DNA of 64,000 nt from Marinococcus halophilus (GTDB lineage Bacteria; Bacillota; Bacilli; Bacillales; Marinococcaceae): positions 157 to 64,156 of the forward strand of contig NZ_NPFA01000002.1 of assembly GCF_002265875.1 (NCBI RefSeq), given 5' to 3'. Positions 14,867 to 23,707 of this stretch are shown piece by piece. Position 1 is the stretch's first letter; the number at the start of each line of letters is the position of its first letter. A program made the position numbers and the translations under genes. Below the pieces are notes generated by a model. It was not told the DNA's origin and searched no databases. It saw only the letters and a program-made list of their open reading frames with translations.

Positions 14867-16600
14867 ATGAGTGGAAACGTCGGAATCGTTGACCGTAAGT
14901 TTATAACGGACGCAGAGAAACGACACGAACGAATGGGCTTAATAGCGGAAGCGGTTGATATGCTTTCCAAGCTACGAAAAGAAAGCGGCAACCTGAACGA
15001 AAGGCGAACGAATCAACTAATCGACTATATGGAAGAATTGAAGGCGTTGAAACGTATAGACCAAAGTGAAAACGATCTTCTATCGTTCGCATACGAATAC
15101 TTTTCGGAAGAATACAATCCTGAAAACGGCGGCAACTTAATTCCTGAAGGAATTGGCATAGAAGACGCCCCCGAATTTCACCAAGAGTTAACGAACATTA
15201 TGAATGTCGTTTCAAACGAAGAAATTAATAAAAGGGTTGCGTGGAGTGCGCCACGTGGACACGCAAAGTCAGCGTATCTTTCGAATATCTTTCCAGTTCA
15301 TCAAATAGCTTTCGGCAAACGTCATTACTTACTGATTATTTCAGAAACGGACGCCGCCGCTAAAAAGTTTATCGAATGGATTGGCGACGAATTTAAACAC
15401 AACGAAAAACTTCGTAATGATTTCGGGGAATTGTTGTCGCCTGAAAAATCACGTAACGACAAGGACAACGAACATGGCTTTCTTTCGTTGACTGGAACGA
15501 TGGTCGAAGCCGCTTCAATTGGTAAACAATTACGTGGTAAACGTAACGGGGCGCATAGACCTGACTTAGTAATTTGTGACGACTTGGAATCTTCCAAGAA
15601 TACAAATACGCCTGATCTAATTCAGAAAAACATTCATTGGTTCAATTCCGTTGTAATTCCAATAGGTGAACCTGATAAAACAGCGTTCATTTATATGGGA
15701 ACAGCGGTCACGGCGGAAGGTCTTCTTCAGCACGTTATGAACAGAAGCGATTTCCATTCGAAGAAGTTCGCCGCTATTGTACAAGAACCTGAACGTGGTG
15801 ACTTATGGGAAGAATTTGAAACTATTCTACGTGACCAAGAAAACGAAAACCGAAAGGCTGACGCTGAACAATTGTTTGAAGATAATCAGACGGAAATGGA
15901 AAAGGGCGTTGAGGTTCTTTGGTCTAAACGTTGGGATTATAAATCGTTAATTCACGAAAAGGTAAACATGGGTACACGGGCGTTCAATTCAGAGTATATG
16001 AATAATCCGATTGATACAGAAAACGCTATATTCCGCCCTGACGAGTTCAGTTATTTCGATTACGAAGAAAAGCACGAAAAAGAAAAGTTCTTCGAATACT
16101 TTACAGCGTGGGATATTGCTATGGGTAAAAATAAAAATTCCGACTATAACGCTATTGTAACGGTTGCCCGTGATCGACGGACAGGCGTTTATTTTGTCGT
16201 TGAAGCGTGGGCGAAAAAAGTTCCCGCACACCAAGCGTTAAATAAAGCATTGGAAATTATGAAAAAGTACAATCCGAAAGTATTCATGATTGAAACGGTA
16301 GCGGCGCAACATGACTTTTACCGTCAACTTCGTGCGGCTATGCCAAAAGAAGGTATCTATCGGACGAAAATTCTTCCTATCCAGTCGAAAACGAAGAAGG
16401 AAGAACGGATTGAAGCACTTGAACCGCTAATTGAAAACGGTGCGCTTCGTTTTATGCGTCATCAGCGGTTGTTGCTTGAACAATTAGAACAATTCCCTAA
16501 TGGGGTGAACGACGACCTTCCTGACGCCTTACAAATGGCACTTGAAGCAGGTACGAAAATGCGGAAACTGACACATCATAAAAAACCGAAAGGGGTTTGA
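14867..16600 (+). CDS. terL: Terminase large subunit
   Basis: 577 residues; ATG behind AAGAGGTGGGG. N-terminal ATPase with a variant Walker A at residues 127-136 (SAPRGHAKSA) and Walker B at 234-241 (LVICDDLE). C-terminal RNase H-like nuclease begins with Asp416 (FTAWDIAMG) and ends with the conserved DLPDAL. It cuts concatemeric DNA and pumps it into the prohead through the portal. No small terminase lies next to it; the HTH protein at 9341 is the nearest candidate. The portal gene follows after 32 bases. Confidence 0.95.
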   Translation: MSGNVGIVDRKFITDAEKRHERMGLIAEAVDMLSKLRKESGNLNERRTNQLIDYMEELKALKRIDQSENDLLSFAYEYFSEEYNPENGGNLIPEGIGIEDAPEFHQELTNIMNVVSNEEINKRVAWSAPRGHAKSAYLSNIFPVHQIAFGKRHYLLIISETDAAAKKFIEWIGDEFKHNEKLRNDFGELLSPEKSRNDKDNEHGFLSLTGTMVEAASIGKQLRGKRNGAHRPDLVICDDLESSKNTNTPDLIQKNIHWFNSVVIPIGEPDKTAFIYMGTAVTAEGLLQHVMNRSDFHSKKFAAIVQEPERGDLWEEFETILRDQENENRKADAEQLFEDNQTEMEKGVEVLWSKRWDYKSLIHEKVNMGTRAFNSEYMNNPIDTENAIFRPDEFSYFDYEEKHEKEKFFEYFTAWDIAMGKNKNSDYNAIVTVARDRRTGVYFVVEAWAKKVPAHQALNKALEIMKKYNPKVFMIETVAAQHDFYRQLRAAMPKEGIYRTKILPIQSKTKKEERIEALEPLIENGALRFMRHQRLLLEQLEQFPNGVNDDLPDALQMALEAGTKMRKLTHHKKPKGV

Positions 16601-16632
16601 TAGACAAACATTAAATGGAGGGAGGTTAATTT

Positions 16633-18087
16633 ATGCCGTTATTCGAAAAGGGCGGGTACTATCCGCCGCAAGGACACAGGGAACGTATTGAACGCTATAA
16701 AGAAAATAAACAGCTATTTTTAGGCGACCATTATGACGTATTTCAGCGTTTACAAAACATTCCTTCAGAATCCGTTTATATTTCGTCAAATATGGCGGGT
16801 TTAATTTGTAAAAAATCCGCTGACTTTCTTTTTGGCGAATCACCCACGTTTTCCGCAGGAAAGGAAGACGATTCTGAAGAACAAAAAGCGATTGACCGCA
16901 TTGTTGAAGAAAATGATCTTCGTATGAAGTTACAGCAATCAGCGACAGGGAACGCTTTTCGTGGTGATTCATTTTTAAAAATTCGTTGGGGGCAGAAGTG
17001 GGGCGGTAAAGTACCGAAAAAATTCGACCCTTTTCGAACAATTATAGAGCCGCAGAATCCAAAATTTGTTTTCCCTGAAACATCGTTTGGTGACGCAACT
17101 GAAATTGAAATTTATCACATTGCCTATCCAGTAGCAATTGAAGGTTCAGGAGATCAGGAATGGTATTTAAACGTAGAAAGTCATTATCCTAACGAAATCG
17201 TATATTCGAAATTTGAAATGACGCCATTTATGACAAGTGGAATGGAAGTAACGGAATGGAAGATTGAAAAAGAAATTACTTCCCAACGTAAAACCGTAGA
17301 AACGGGCGTTCCTTTCCCGCTTGTCGTACACATTCCAAATTACGCAACAGACGACGACTGGCAGGGAATAGACGATATTTCTGAACACAAGCCAATGTTC
17401 GACGAAATAAACAACCGCCTTTCACGTATTGCGGAAATACTGGACAAACACGCTGACCCGTCGCTTGCTGTTCCCGCAGGTGTACTTGGAGAAGATGAGC
17501 ATGGCAATCCAATGTTCGCCGTCGGGCGTGACAAAGTATTTGAAATCATGGGTAAAGACGATATTGTTCCGCAATATATAACGTGGGATGGACAACTTCA
17601 ATCGGCGTTTGAAGAACTTGACCGTGTAACGGAAATGTTACTTGTGAACGCTGAAATTCCTGCCCTTGCGTTAGGAAAAGGCGATTCAGGAACGTCAGGG
17701 TCAAGCGGTCTTGCGATTAAATTTCGTATGAACTCATTACTTGCGAAAATCAACCGTAAGCGTCAATTCTACGATAAAGGATTAAAGAAAATGTTTCTTA
17801 TCGCACAGATGCTTGAACATGAACAGGGTAACGCTAATTACGATATTGTTGAGCCTATCATTCACTTTAAAGACGGACTACCGCAGGACGACGCAGAACT
17901 TGCGAATATCATGAATGTTCGTACAGGTGGAAAGCCTACCGTCAGCCAAAAGACGGCACTCATGAAGATGGACGGGCTTACAGAAGAACAGGCTGATCGT
18001 GAACTTGAAAAGATGGAACAGGACGCAAAGAAAGAAGAAGATCGAAATAAAGAACTGTTTGCTGACCCTTCCGCTTTCCAAGAATAA
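16633..18087 (+). CDS. Portal protein (SPP1 gp6-like), possibly cut by an in-frame stop
   Basis: 484 residues; ATG behind GGAGGGAGG. Matches the SPP1-type portal family: an N-terminal region with SESVYISSNMAGLICKKSADFLFGE, a wing/stem region, and the late SGSSGLAIKFR-NSLLAKINRK clip-to-crown segment. It forms the ring through which DNA enters and leaves the head. After TAA at 18085-18087 the same frame stays open for 24 acidic codons (Glu-, Asp- and Asn-rich) to TAA at 18160-18162. This suggests either a recent nonsense mutation that removed an acidic tail or occasional read-through. The core needed for ring formation is present. Confidence 0.93.
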   Translation: MPLFEKGGYYPPQGHRERIERYKENKQLFLGDHYDVFQRLQNIPSESVYISSNMAGLICKKSADFLFGESPTFSAGKEDDSEEQKAIDRIVEENDLRMKLQQSATGNAFRGDSFLKIRWGQKWGGKVPKKFDPFRTIIEPQNPKFVFPETSFGDATEIEIYHIAYPVAIEGSGDQEWYLNVESHYPNEIVYSKFEMTPFMTSGMEVTEWKIEKEITSQRKTVETGVPFPLVVHIPNYATDDDWQGIDDISEHKPMFDEINNRLSRIAEILDKHADPSLAVPAGVLGEDEHGNPMFAVGRDKVFEIMGKDDIVPQYITWDGQLQSAFEELDRVTEMLLVNAEIPALALGKGDSGTSGSSGLAIKFRMNSLLAKINRKRQFYDKGLKKMFLIAQMLEHEQGNANYDIVEPIIHFKDGLPQDDAELANIMNVRTGGKPTVSQKTALMKMDGLTEEQADRELEKMEQDAKKEEDRNKELFADPSAFQE

Positions 18088-18162
18088 ACGGAAACTGACG
18101 AAGAAACGGGAAATGACGAACAGCCAAATAACGAAGAAAGTTCTGAAGGAAGTGGGGAGTAA
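18088..18162 (+). other. In-frame continuation of the portal gene after its stop codon
   Basis: Codons ACG GAA ACT GAC through GGG GAG then TAA, in exact frame with the portal, rich in Glu, Asp, Asn and Ser, and with prophage-like codon choice. No start codon or ribosome binding site of its own. Confidence 0.6.
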
Positions 18163-18181
18163 AATTCCCCGCTTCTTTTTT
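18149..18181 (+). terminator. Terminator between portal and minor head genes
   Basis: GAAGTGGGGA / TCCCCGCTTC followed by TTTTTT. Confidence 0.8.
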
Positions 18182-18203
18182 CTGTTATAGGAGGGGTTAA
18201 CGT

Positions 18204-19118
18204 ATGGCTGAACCGAAATGGGATTTACCGCCGCCTGAATATGATAAGGATATGAACCATATGATTAAAACGTATAAGAGGGCAACGAACGACGTACTGG
18301 ACGAGATTGTTTCGCTTTCGACTTACGGAGAGGATAAGGAATTTCAACGGGCAGAAATGCGAAAAGTGTTGGCTTATATCGCTTCACGTTTAAAGACGGT
18401 AGACAAAGAAACGGAAGAATGGGTTAACGAAAAGATAGAAATGGCTTTTAAAAATGGACAGGCTGAAACGATTGTTGCGTTAGGGGAAGCAGAAAGTTTT
18501 GACGACGCAATTGGTGCGGTAGCCGCTACGGATTCTATTCTTGACGCCCGCAATCAGTTAATTACAGACACGTACAACGATCTTCTTCAGGCGAACAAAC
18601 AAATGAAGGAAGAAACTATTCGTATGGTTCGTAATGTAGCGAAAGAAGAAATGTCGAATCAGGCGGCACAAGATAAAGGTCGTAAGACGACGAAGAAAGC
18701 CCTTCGTGAACGTTTTAAGGAAGAAGGTAATATTGCGATAAGAGATAACAAAGGACGCAGGTGGACGCTTGAACGTTATTCCGAAATGGTTACACGTACA
18801 AAAATGTTACAGGCACACGTGGAAGGCACACGTAGGGAAGCGAAAAATAGAAACGTTGACCTTGCAATTGTATCTTCTCATAACGCAAAAGACGCTTGCC
18901 GTCATTTTGAAGGACAAATTATTTCGATGAATGGAGAGACAGACGGCTTTATGACGTATGAAGAATTACGACGTTCTAACTTAATTTTTCACCCGAATTG
19001 TCGTCATAAGGTTACGCCTATTCGTTCGCTTGATATTCTGCCTGATAACGTAAGAAGTCGAATAGAATCAGACAGACCTGAAGCGGAAAGATTACTTCAG
19101 GAAAAGAAAAATAAATAA
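18204..19118 (+). CDS. Minor capsid protein (phage minor capsid 2/Mu gpF-like)
   Basis: 304 residues; ATG behind TAGGAGGGG. The helical N-terminal two-thirds are followed by the head-morphogenesis signature: TRTKMLQAHVEGTRREA, then VSSHNAKDACRHFEGQI and FHPNCRHKVTP, where Cys and His residues cluster. Proteins of this group sit at the portal vertex and help DNA ejection or head assembly. Its place between portal and scaffold is canonical. Confidence 0.9.
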   Translation: MAEPKWDLPPPEYDKDMNHMIKTYKRATNDVLDEIVSLSTYGEDKEFQRAEMRKVLAYIASRLKTVDKETEEWVNEKIEMAFKNGQAETIVALGEAESFDDAIGAVAATDSILDARNQLITDTYNDLLQANKQMKEETIRMVRNVAKEEMSNQAAQDKGRKTTKKALRERFKEEGNIAIRDNKGRRWTLERYSEMVTRTKMLQAHVEGTRREAKNRNVDLAIVSSHNAKDACRHFEGQIISMNGETDGFMTYEELRRSNLIFHPNCRHKVTPIRSLDILPDNVRSRIESDRPEAERLLQEKKNK

Positions 19119-19165
19119 TTTTTAATTTTTCCTTGTAAATGTGTCACACAGTCGAATTATCTATT

Positions 19166-19219
19166 GAATCGGTTTCGTGAATCCTCTTTTATGGGTTTTC
19201 GAAATTCGATTCCTTTTTA
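19166..19219 (+). terminator. Imperfect hairpin in the leader of the scaffold gene
   Basis: GAATCG-TTTCG pairs imperfectly with CGAAATTCGATTC, followed by CTTTTTATT. GTGTCACA at 19141-19148 just upstream is a partial match to the GTCACA element without its downstream half. Confidence 0.45.
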
Positions 19220-19284
19220 TTAAATACACATGCCCACGTCGGACGTGACGACGAAAAATATTCGAAGGCAGGAGGAAACTTATT

Positions 19285-19908
19285 TTGAAACAAAGCAAAC
19301 TTTTACAATTAGACCTTCAATATTTCGCAGAAGGCGAAACGGAAACAGACAGTCAATCTTCCGACGGGAAGGAAAAGACGGAAACGACTGGTGAAGAAGA
19401 AGGTAAAGAACAGCAAGAGCATATGATTCCGAAACATCGTTTTGATGAAGTTAACGAAGGCTACAAAGAAATGAAAAAAGAACTGGACGCCTTCAAACAG
19501 GAAAGAGACAAAGCGGAAAAAGAACGTAAGCAAAAAGAACAGGAAGAAGCAGAAAAGCGTGGAGAATACGAAGACTTGTATAAGCAAACGCAAACTGATC
19601 TTGAAGCTGTTCAACAAGAAAGAGATTCCGCTAATGAACGGATTCAATCACTCGAAGGAACAGTTAACGAGTTGCTTAATTCAAAATTAGAATCTATTGA
19701 CGAAAGCTATCATGACCTGATTCCTGAAAATTTGACGCCTGAACAAAAACTTGCATGGGTCAATAGTGCGGAACAAAAAGGTCTTTTTGGTAATAAACAA
19801 GAACAGCCGATTGGTGAACAAACTAATCCGCAAGACGTACAGCAGACGCAGGACACAAACAAAATGAATCCGATGGAAAAATTACTATCGGGTTATGGTC
19901 GTAAATAA
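19285..19908 (+). CDS. Capsid scaffolding protein
   Basis: 207 residues from TTG 19285 behind GGCAGGAGG. It begins with the LLQLDLQYFAEG peptide typical of scaffold proteins of Gram-positive phages and is followed by a highly charged helical/coiled-coil body (EMKKELDAFKQERDKAEKER). It lies directly upstream of the major capsid gene. It should guide prohead assembly and then leave or be degraded; no protease motif is visible in it or beside it. Confidence 0.88.
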   Translation: MKQSKLLQLDLQYFAEGETETDSQSSDGKEKTETTGEEEGKEQQEHMIPKHRFDEVNEGYKEMKKELDAFKQERDKAEKERKQKEQEEAEKRGEYEDLYKQTQTDLEAVQQERDSANERIQSLEGTVNELLNSKLESIDESYHDLIPENLTPEQKLAWVNSAEQKGLFGNKQEQPIGEQTNPQDVQQTQDTNKMNPMEKLLSGYGRK

Positions 19909-19923
19909 TTTTTTGCATGTTTT

Positions 19924-19937
19924 GTAAACATGTTTAC
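19924..19937 (+). promoter_or_regulatory. Perfect operator palindrome upstream of the capsid gene
   Basis: GTAAACATGTTTAC, identical to 13305-13318, in the 73-base gap before the capsid gene. I see no -10 box at the right distance, so a roadblock role inside the late operon is possible. Confidence 0.65.
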
Positions 19938-19981
19938 TTATTTGCGGTTAATAATTTCACTACGAAAGGGGGAGTATAAAA

Positions 19982-20884
19982 ATGGCTTTAACATTGGCAC
20001 AAACAGCAAAGAATCTTTCTACTGACACGCTTCAGGCGGGCGTAGTTGAGACTTTCGCAAGAACATCACCTGTAATGGAACTGACGCCGCAAATGACCGT
20101 GGCGGGTAACTCTTATCAGTACAACCAAGAAGACACGCTTCCTGACGTTGCGTTTCGTGACGTGGGCGACGGTTATGAACCTTCAAGCGGTGACGTAGCA
20201 CGTAAGTCTGAAACTCTTTCAATTATCGGCGGTGACGTTGATGTTGACAAATTCGTTGCACAAACGCTTGGTAACGTAAACAACCAACGTGCGGTTCAAA
20301 CGAATCTGAAGGTTAAAAGTCTTGCAAAGAAATATACGCAGAATTTCTTCAAAGGCGACAGTTCCGCAAGCCCGCTTGAATTTGACGGACTGGAAAAACG
20401 TGTTGCTAACAACGGAAACGAAATTATGGCAGGTACAGACGGCGGTAATCTTTCCCTGATTAAACTTCACGAACTTCTTGACGCAGTTGAAGGCGGCGCA
20501 GAAGTATTGTTCATGTCGAAGGCTATGCGTCGGGAACTTCAGAAATTGCTTGAACAATCTACGCACTATATTCAAAACGGTACTGACGAGTTTGGTCGTC
20601 CAGTTGAATACTTTGGTGACGTTGCTATTCGTACCGTTGAAGACGATGTTCTTGCTTTCAACGAAACGCAAGGTTCAGCGACTTCCGCAGGTTCGATTTA
20701 TGCTCTACGTTTCGGCGCACAGGAAGCTATTTCGGGGCTTACGAACGGTGGCATAATGGTTCAAGACTTGGGTGAAATTGATTCCAAGCCTGTTTATCGT
20801 ACACGTATCGAGTTCTATTGTGGACTTGCTGACTTTCACCCGAAAGCGGCGGCACGTCTTGGCGGTATTACTCGGTCTGTTTAA
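19982..20884 (+). CDS. Major capsid protein
   Basis: 300 residues; ATG behind CGAAAGGGGGAG. HK97-type capsid by context and pattern: an N-terminal helix (LAQTAKNL), E-loop-like and P-domain segments (GGAEVLFMSKAMRRELQKL), and a C-terminal strand (YRTRIEFYCGLADFHPKAAARL). It forms the icosahedral shell. It is bracketed by the scaffold gene and a strong terminator, which would allow separate high-level expression. Confidence 0.92.
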   Translation: MALTLAQTAKNLSTDTLQAGVVETFARTSPVMELTPQMTVAGNSYQYNQEDTLPDVAFRDVGDGYEPSSGDVARKSETLSIIGGDVDVDKFVAQTLGNVNNQRAVQTNLKVKSLAKKYTQNFFKGDSSASPLEFDGLEKRVANNGNEIMAGTDGGNLSLIKLHELLDAVEGGAEVLFMSKAMRRELQKLLEQSTHYIQNGTDEFGRPVEYFGDVAIRTVEDDVLAFNETQGSATSAGSIYALRFGAQEAISGLTNGGIMVQDLGEIDSKPVYRTRIEFYCGLADFHPKAAARLGGITRSV

Positions 20885-20900
20885 TCGAATAACGAAGTAA

Positions 20901-20939
20901 GGGCGGTTGCGGTTTATTCCGCTTCCGTCCTCTTTTTTT
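20901..20939 (+). terminator. Terminator after the capsid gene
   Basis: GGGCGG-TTGCGG / CCGC-TT-CCGTCC followed by TCTTTTTTT. Confidence 0.85.
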
Positions 20940-20982
20940 ATTTATTTTTTGATTAATAATCTAAATTTTCGGAGGTTGTAAC

Positions 20983-21255
20983 ATGGCGAAATTAGTCGTA
21001 CCAAATAAAAGTGAAGATCGTAAACTTTTCGGATTCCAGTTCTTCAAAGGGGAAGCTGACGTTCCTGAAGGACGTGAAAAGGAAGCGAAAAGTCGAGCCG
21101 TTCAGTTTGGATATGAATACGTAGAAGAAAATGAGCCTGTAAAAGTGGACGTGAAAAAAGTAAGTAAAGAAAGCGTTGAGGGCGAGAAGCCAAAACAGGC
21201 GAAGAAACAAACGAAACAGCCTAAAAAGCAAACGAAAAAAGAAACTGAAGAATAA
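20983..21255 (+). CDS. Small lysine-rich-tail protein, probably head-associated
   Basis: 90 residues; ATG behind TCGGAGG. A small globular N-terminus (LVVPNKSEDRKLFGFQFFKG) is followed by a Lys/Gln/Thr-rich tail. Proteins of this size and pattern often occupy the slot between capsid and first connector genes, where they decorate heads or have no known role. Confidence 0.7.
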   Translation: MAKLVVPNKSEDRKLFGFQFFKGEADVPEGREKEAKSRAVQFGYEYVEENEPVKVDVKKVSKESVEGEKPKQAKKQTKQPKKQTKKETEE

Positions 21256-21272
21256 CGCAGGGGGTGACGTAA

Positions 21273-21701
21273 TTGGCGATTAGTAAGGAAACGGCAAATA
21301 CGTATTTTGAAGAAGAAGTTTTCGATAATGCCGCTTGGACGAACGCAAACGAATCGGACAAAGATCGTGCATTAAAAAATGCTTCTAACGTATTGTACCG
21401 CTATTACTCACAATTCGACCCTGAACGTCGCCCTATTCCTGACGAAGCTGTTTTTGAACAGGCGATATGGCTTCTAAAAGTTTCAGAAGCACGTAAGCAG
21501 TCAGAACAGGGCGTAACGTCTTATTCCATTGACGGGATTTCTGTTCAACTTTCGCAGATTGATCGAACGATTTCGCCGCAGGTGAAAGCGATACTTGGTC
21601 GCAGGGTTGGGCGTTCAGTTAACGATAGGGTTGGTTACATTGATTCCAATTCACGAAAAATTGAACGTCGTGATCGTATTCAAGGACGTGGTTTCCGATG
21701 A
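21273..21701 (+). CDS. Head-tail connector (SPP1 gp15-like adaptor)
   Basis: 142 residues from TTG 21273 behind GCAGGGGGTG. A helical N-terminus with YFEEEVFDNAAWTNANESDKDRAL and a mid-region resembling DnaT-like/gp15 connector proteins (DEAVFEQAIWLLK). Such proteins form the ring under the portal. Its order (capsid, this gene, stopper, gp10-like, completion) is canonical, and its last 4 bases overlap the next gene. Confidence 0.82.
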   Translation: MAISKETANTYFEEEVFDNAAWTNANESDKDRALKNASNVLYRYYSQFDPERRPIPDEAVFEQAIWLLKVSEARKQSEQGVTSYSIDGISVQLSQIDRTISPQVKAILGRRVGRSVNDRVGYIDSNSRKIERRDRIQGRGFR

Positions 21702-22009
21702 TTCCGTTCACTCATGACGTAACACTATTAAGAGAAGGTAAGCCTGACGCTTGGGGTGAATCTACGGACGTGGAAACGGAAGATTTAAAAGGAAATATCC
21801 GTTCGTCTACGCAAGTCGTGAAATCACTTGAAGGTAAAGAAGTAGTTTCCGTGTTTAATATTTTGTTCGAAGGAACGGTTAACATTAAGCACACGGACAA
21901 AATACGCTTTACTGAACCGAATGGAGAAGTCAGGGAACACGAACCTATTACGGTTAAATATTTGCGTAATTTAAGCGGAGAAGTCGCATATACGAAGGTG
22001 AACGTATAA
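21698..22009 (+). CDS. Head-tail stopper/joining protein (SPP1 gp16-like)
   Basis: 103 residues, overlapping the upstream gene by 4 bases (ATGA) and the next by direct adjacency. Beta-barrel pattern beginning FTHDVTLLREGKPDAWGES with a C-terminal strand. It fits head-tail adaptor proteins that close the connector after packaging. Confidence 0.82.
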   Translation: MIPFTHDVTLLREGKPDAWGESTDVETEDLKGNIRSSTQVVKSLEGKEVVSVFNILFEGTVNIKHTDKIRFTEPNGEVREHEPITVKYLRNLSGEVAYTKVNV

Positions 22010-22444
22010 ATGAATTTTAGCGCAGATTTAAACATTGGCAAGTTTCAAAAGCGTTTAAACGGTATTAAAAAAGAAGCGCAGGAAAACGCCACGACAGGAA
22101 CAAATGACGCCGTGGACGAAATTCTTCGTATAGCTTCCGAAATTGCGCCTTTCCAGTACGGCACACTTCAACGTTCACATAAGCGAAAGGTGAATGAAAA
22201 ACGTGGCGGGCTGTTTGCGGAAATTGCGTTTTCCGTTTCGGAAGGCGGCTTTAATTACGCCCGTTGGATTCATGAAGGCGTGTATGAGTTAGGTAGCGAA
22301 TCAGTTTCGAAAGGTGGAACGACAAGCAATCTTTCAGGTAAATCGTATGCAGTCGGGCGTAAATATCTTTCCCGTCCAATTGAAGGAGAATCGGAAGCTG
22401 TTCGTCAGCATATCGCAAAATTAGTTAGTAAGGCGTTGAGGTGA
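22010..22444 (+). CDS. HK97 gp10-like tail component
   Basis: 144 residues starting right at the previous stop. Contains the gp10 family pattern APFQYGTLQRSH and then NYARWIHEGVYELG, with a C-terminal KYLSRPIEG. These proteins sit at the head-tail interface and help tail attachment. Confidence 0.85.
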   Translation: MNFSADLNIGKFQKRLNGIKKEAQENATTGTNDAVDEILRIASEIAPFQYGTLQRSHKRKVNEKRGGLFAEIAFSVSEGGFNYARWIHEGVYELGSESVSKGGTTSNLSGKSYAVGRKYLSRPIEGESEAVRQHIAKLVSKALR

Positions 22445-22448
22445 TTTT

Positions 22449-22817
22449 ATGAAGGTAATGGACGTTATTCAGCATTTACAAGACGTTAAACCCTTCGATT
22501 ATTATGCGAACGATTTTCCACATTCAGCGGGAAATTGTGCTTTCGTCCGTTTTAACGAAGGCGGTGCGCCTAATGCGTATTTATTAGAATTGGCGAATCC
22601 TAATCTTCAAATAGCTGTTCGTCATAAACGTGGAAGTGAAGCAGAACGAATTTCTTATGATATTTTCGATTATTTAAACGGAAAATTCCACTTTGAAATG
22701 GGCGACACTTACGTTTATTCAATGTTAGCACAGCAAAGTGAACCTATTTATGTAGGCACTGATGATAACGGAAGAACAATTTATTCGTTAAATATTGCTT
22801 GTAAGGTGCGGCGTTAG
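22449..22817 (+). CDS. Tail terminator/minor capsid C-like protein
   Basis: 122 residues; ATG behind GAGGTGATTTT. Mixed alpha/beta pattern with NCAFVRFNEGGAPNAYL and RHKRGSEAERISYDIFDYL, as in minor capsid C/tail terminator proteins of siphoviruses. It should cap the tail tube when the final length is reached. Confidence 0.75.
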   Translation: MKVMDVIQHLQDVKPFDYYANDFPHSAGNCAFVRFNEGGAPNAYLLELANPNLQIAVRHKRGSEAERISYDIFDYLNGKFHFEMGDTYVYSMLAQQSEPIYVGTDDNGRTIYSLNIACKVRR

Positions 22818-22847
22818 TCCAATTACTGTAAAGAAGGGGGTCATAAC

Positions 22848-23033
22848 ATGAAAGTAAAATTTATTCAGGTTGATAAAAATGAAAAGTTTGTACACAAAGG
22901 GAAGCCTATAAAGGTTGGCGATACTATTGACCTTCCTGAACATCGTGCGAAAGATTTTATTGCACGTGGAAAGGCTGAAGAAGTAAAGACACAGGAGAAA
23001 AAGAAAGAGCCGCAAGAAAAAACTAAAGAATAA
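22848..23033 (+). CDS. Small basic protein before the tail tube gene, 61 aa
   Basis: ATG behind AAGAAGGGGG. A short beta-rich head (VHKGKPIKVGDTIDLPEHRA) with a Lys/Glu-rich tail, similar in layout to the 90-residue protein at 20983. Probably a structural accessory protein. Function unknown. Confidence 0.7.
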   Translation: MKVKFIQVDKNEKFVHKGKPIKVGDTIDLPEHRAKDFIARGKAEEVKTQEKKKEPQEKTKE

Positions 23034-23047
23034 AGGGGGTTTATTAG

Positions 23048-23599
23048 ATGGGCGATATTAAAAACGTTCAGATTGGGGCGCAGAAACTCACATACAACGG
23101 CGAAGACTTGGGTCACACTAACGGCGGTTGTACGTTTGGTTATGAGCCTGAATTTGCCGACATTGTAGTTGATATGTACGGTACGACAGCCGCAGACAAA
23201 GCACTTATTGGTGAAATTGTACGTGTGACTGTTCCAATGGCGGAAGTAACCGTTGATAAATTTAAGAACGCTATTCCATCGGGTACTTTTGTTGAGGATT
23301 CCGCAAGTGGTAAGAAGAAATTACAGATCGGTTCGCAAGCAGGAAAGAAAATGTCTGACGTAGCGGCTGAATTAATCATGCACCCGTCATGGCTTCCTGA
23401 AAGCGACAAACAGTTTGATATTACACTTCATAAAGCAATTGCGGCGTCTGAAGTTGAACTTGAATATTCGAAGGACGAACAAGCGGTTTACGAAGTTGAA
23501 TTTGTCGCAATCATTGACGAAAGCAAAGAAGACGGAAATTTACTTGCAACAATCGGTGATCCTGAAACTACTTCAGGTGATACTTCAACATCAACGTAA
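23048..23599 (+). CDS. Major tail (tube) protein
   Basis: 183 residues; ATG behind TAAAGGGGG. Begins with the typical NVQIGAQKLTYNGEDLGHTNGGCTF strand pattern of tail tube proteins of long-tailed phages and ends in a Ser/Thr-rich tail. It lies directly before the chaperone and tape measure genes and ends at a strong terminator, consistent with high-copy production. Confidence 0.88.
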   Translation: MGDIKNVQIGAQKLTYNGEDLGHTNGGCTFGYEPEFADIVVDMYGTTAADKALIGEIVRVTVPMAEVTVDKFKNAIPSGTFVEDSASGKKKLQIGSQAGKKMSDVAAELIMHPSWLPESDKQFDITLHKAIAASEVELEYSKDEQAVYEVEFVAIIDESKEDGNLLATIGDPETTSGDTSTST

Positions 23600-23605
23600 T
23601 TGAAT

Positions 23606-23632
23606 AACCCGCCTTTCGGGGCGGGCTTTATT
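23606..23632 (+). terminator. Terminator after the tail tube gene
   Basis: CCCGCC-TTTC-GGGGCGGG followed by CTTTATT. Confidence 0.8.
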
Positions 23633-23707
23633 ATGAATTAACAAAATGGTTCGCAACCTAAAGCGAAAGGAATCGAATTACGAAAATTTATAACGAGGTG
23701 TTTAATA

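Noticed and set aside
19141-19163. Twelfth GTCACA-type promoter before the scaffold gene
   Set aside because: GTGTCACA is present, but the CCAACAGTCTT half is not at the expected spacing; listed only as a partial match.
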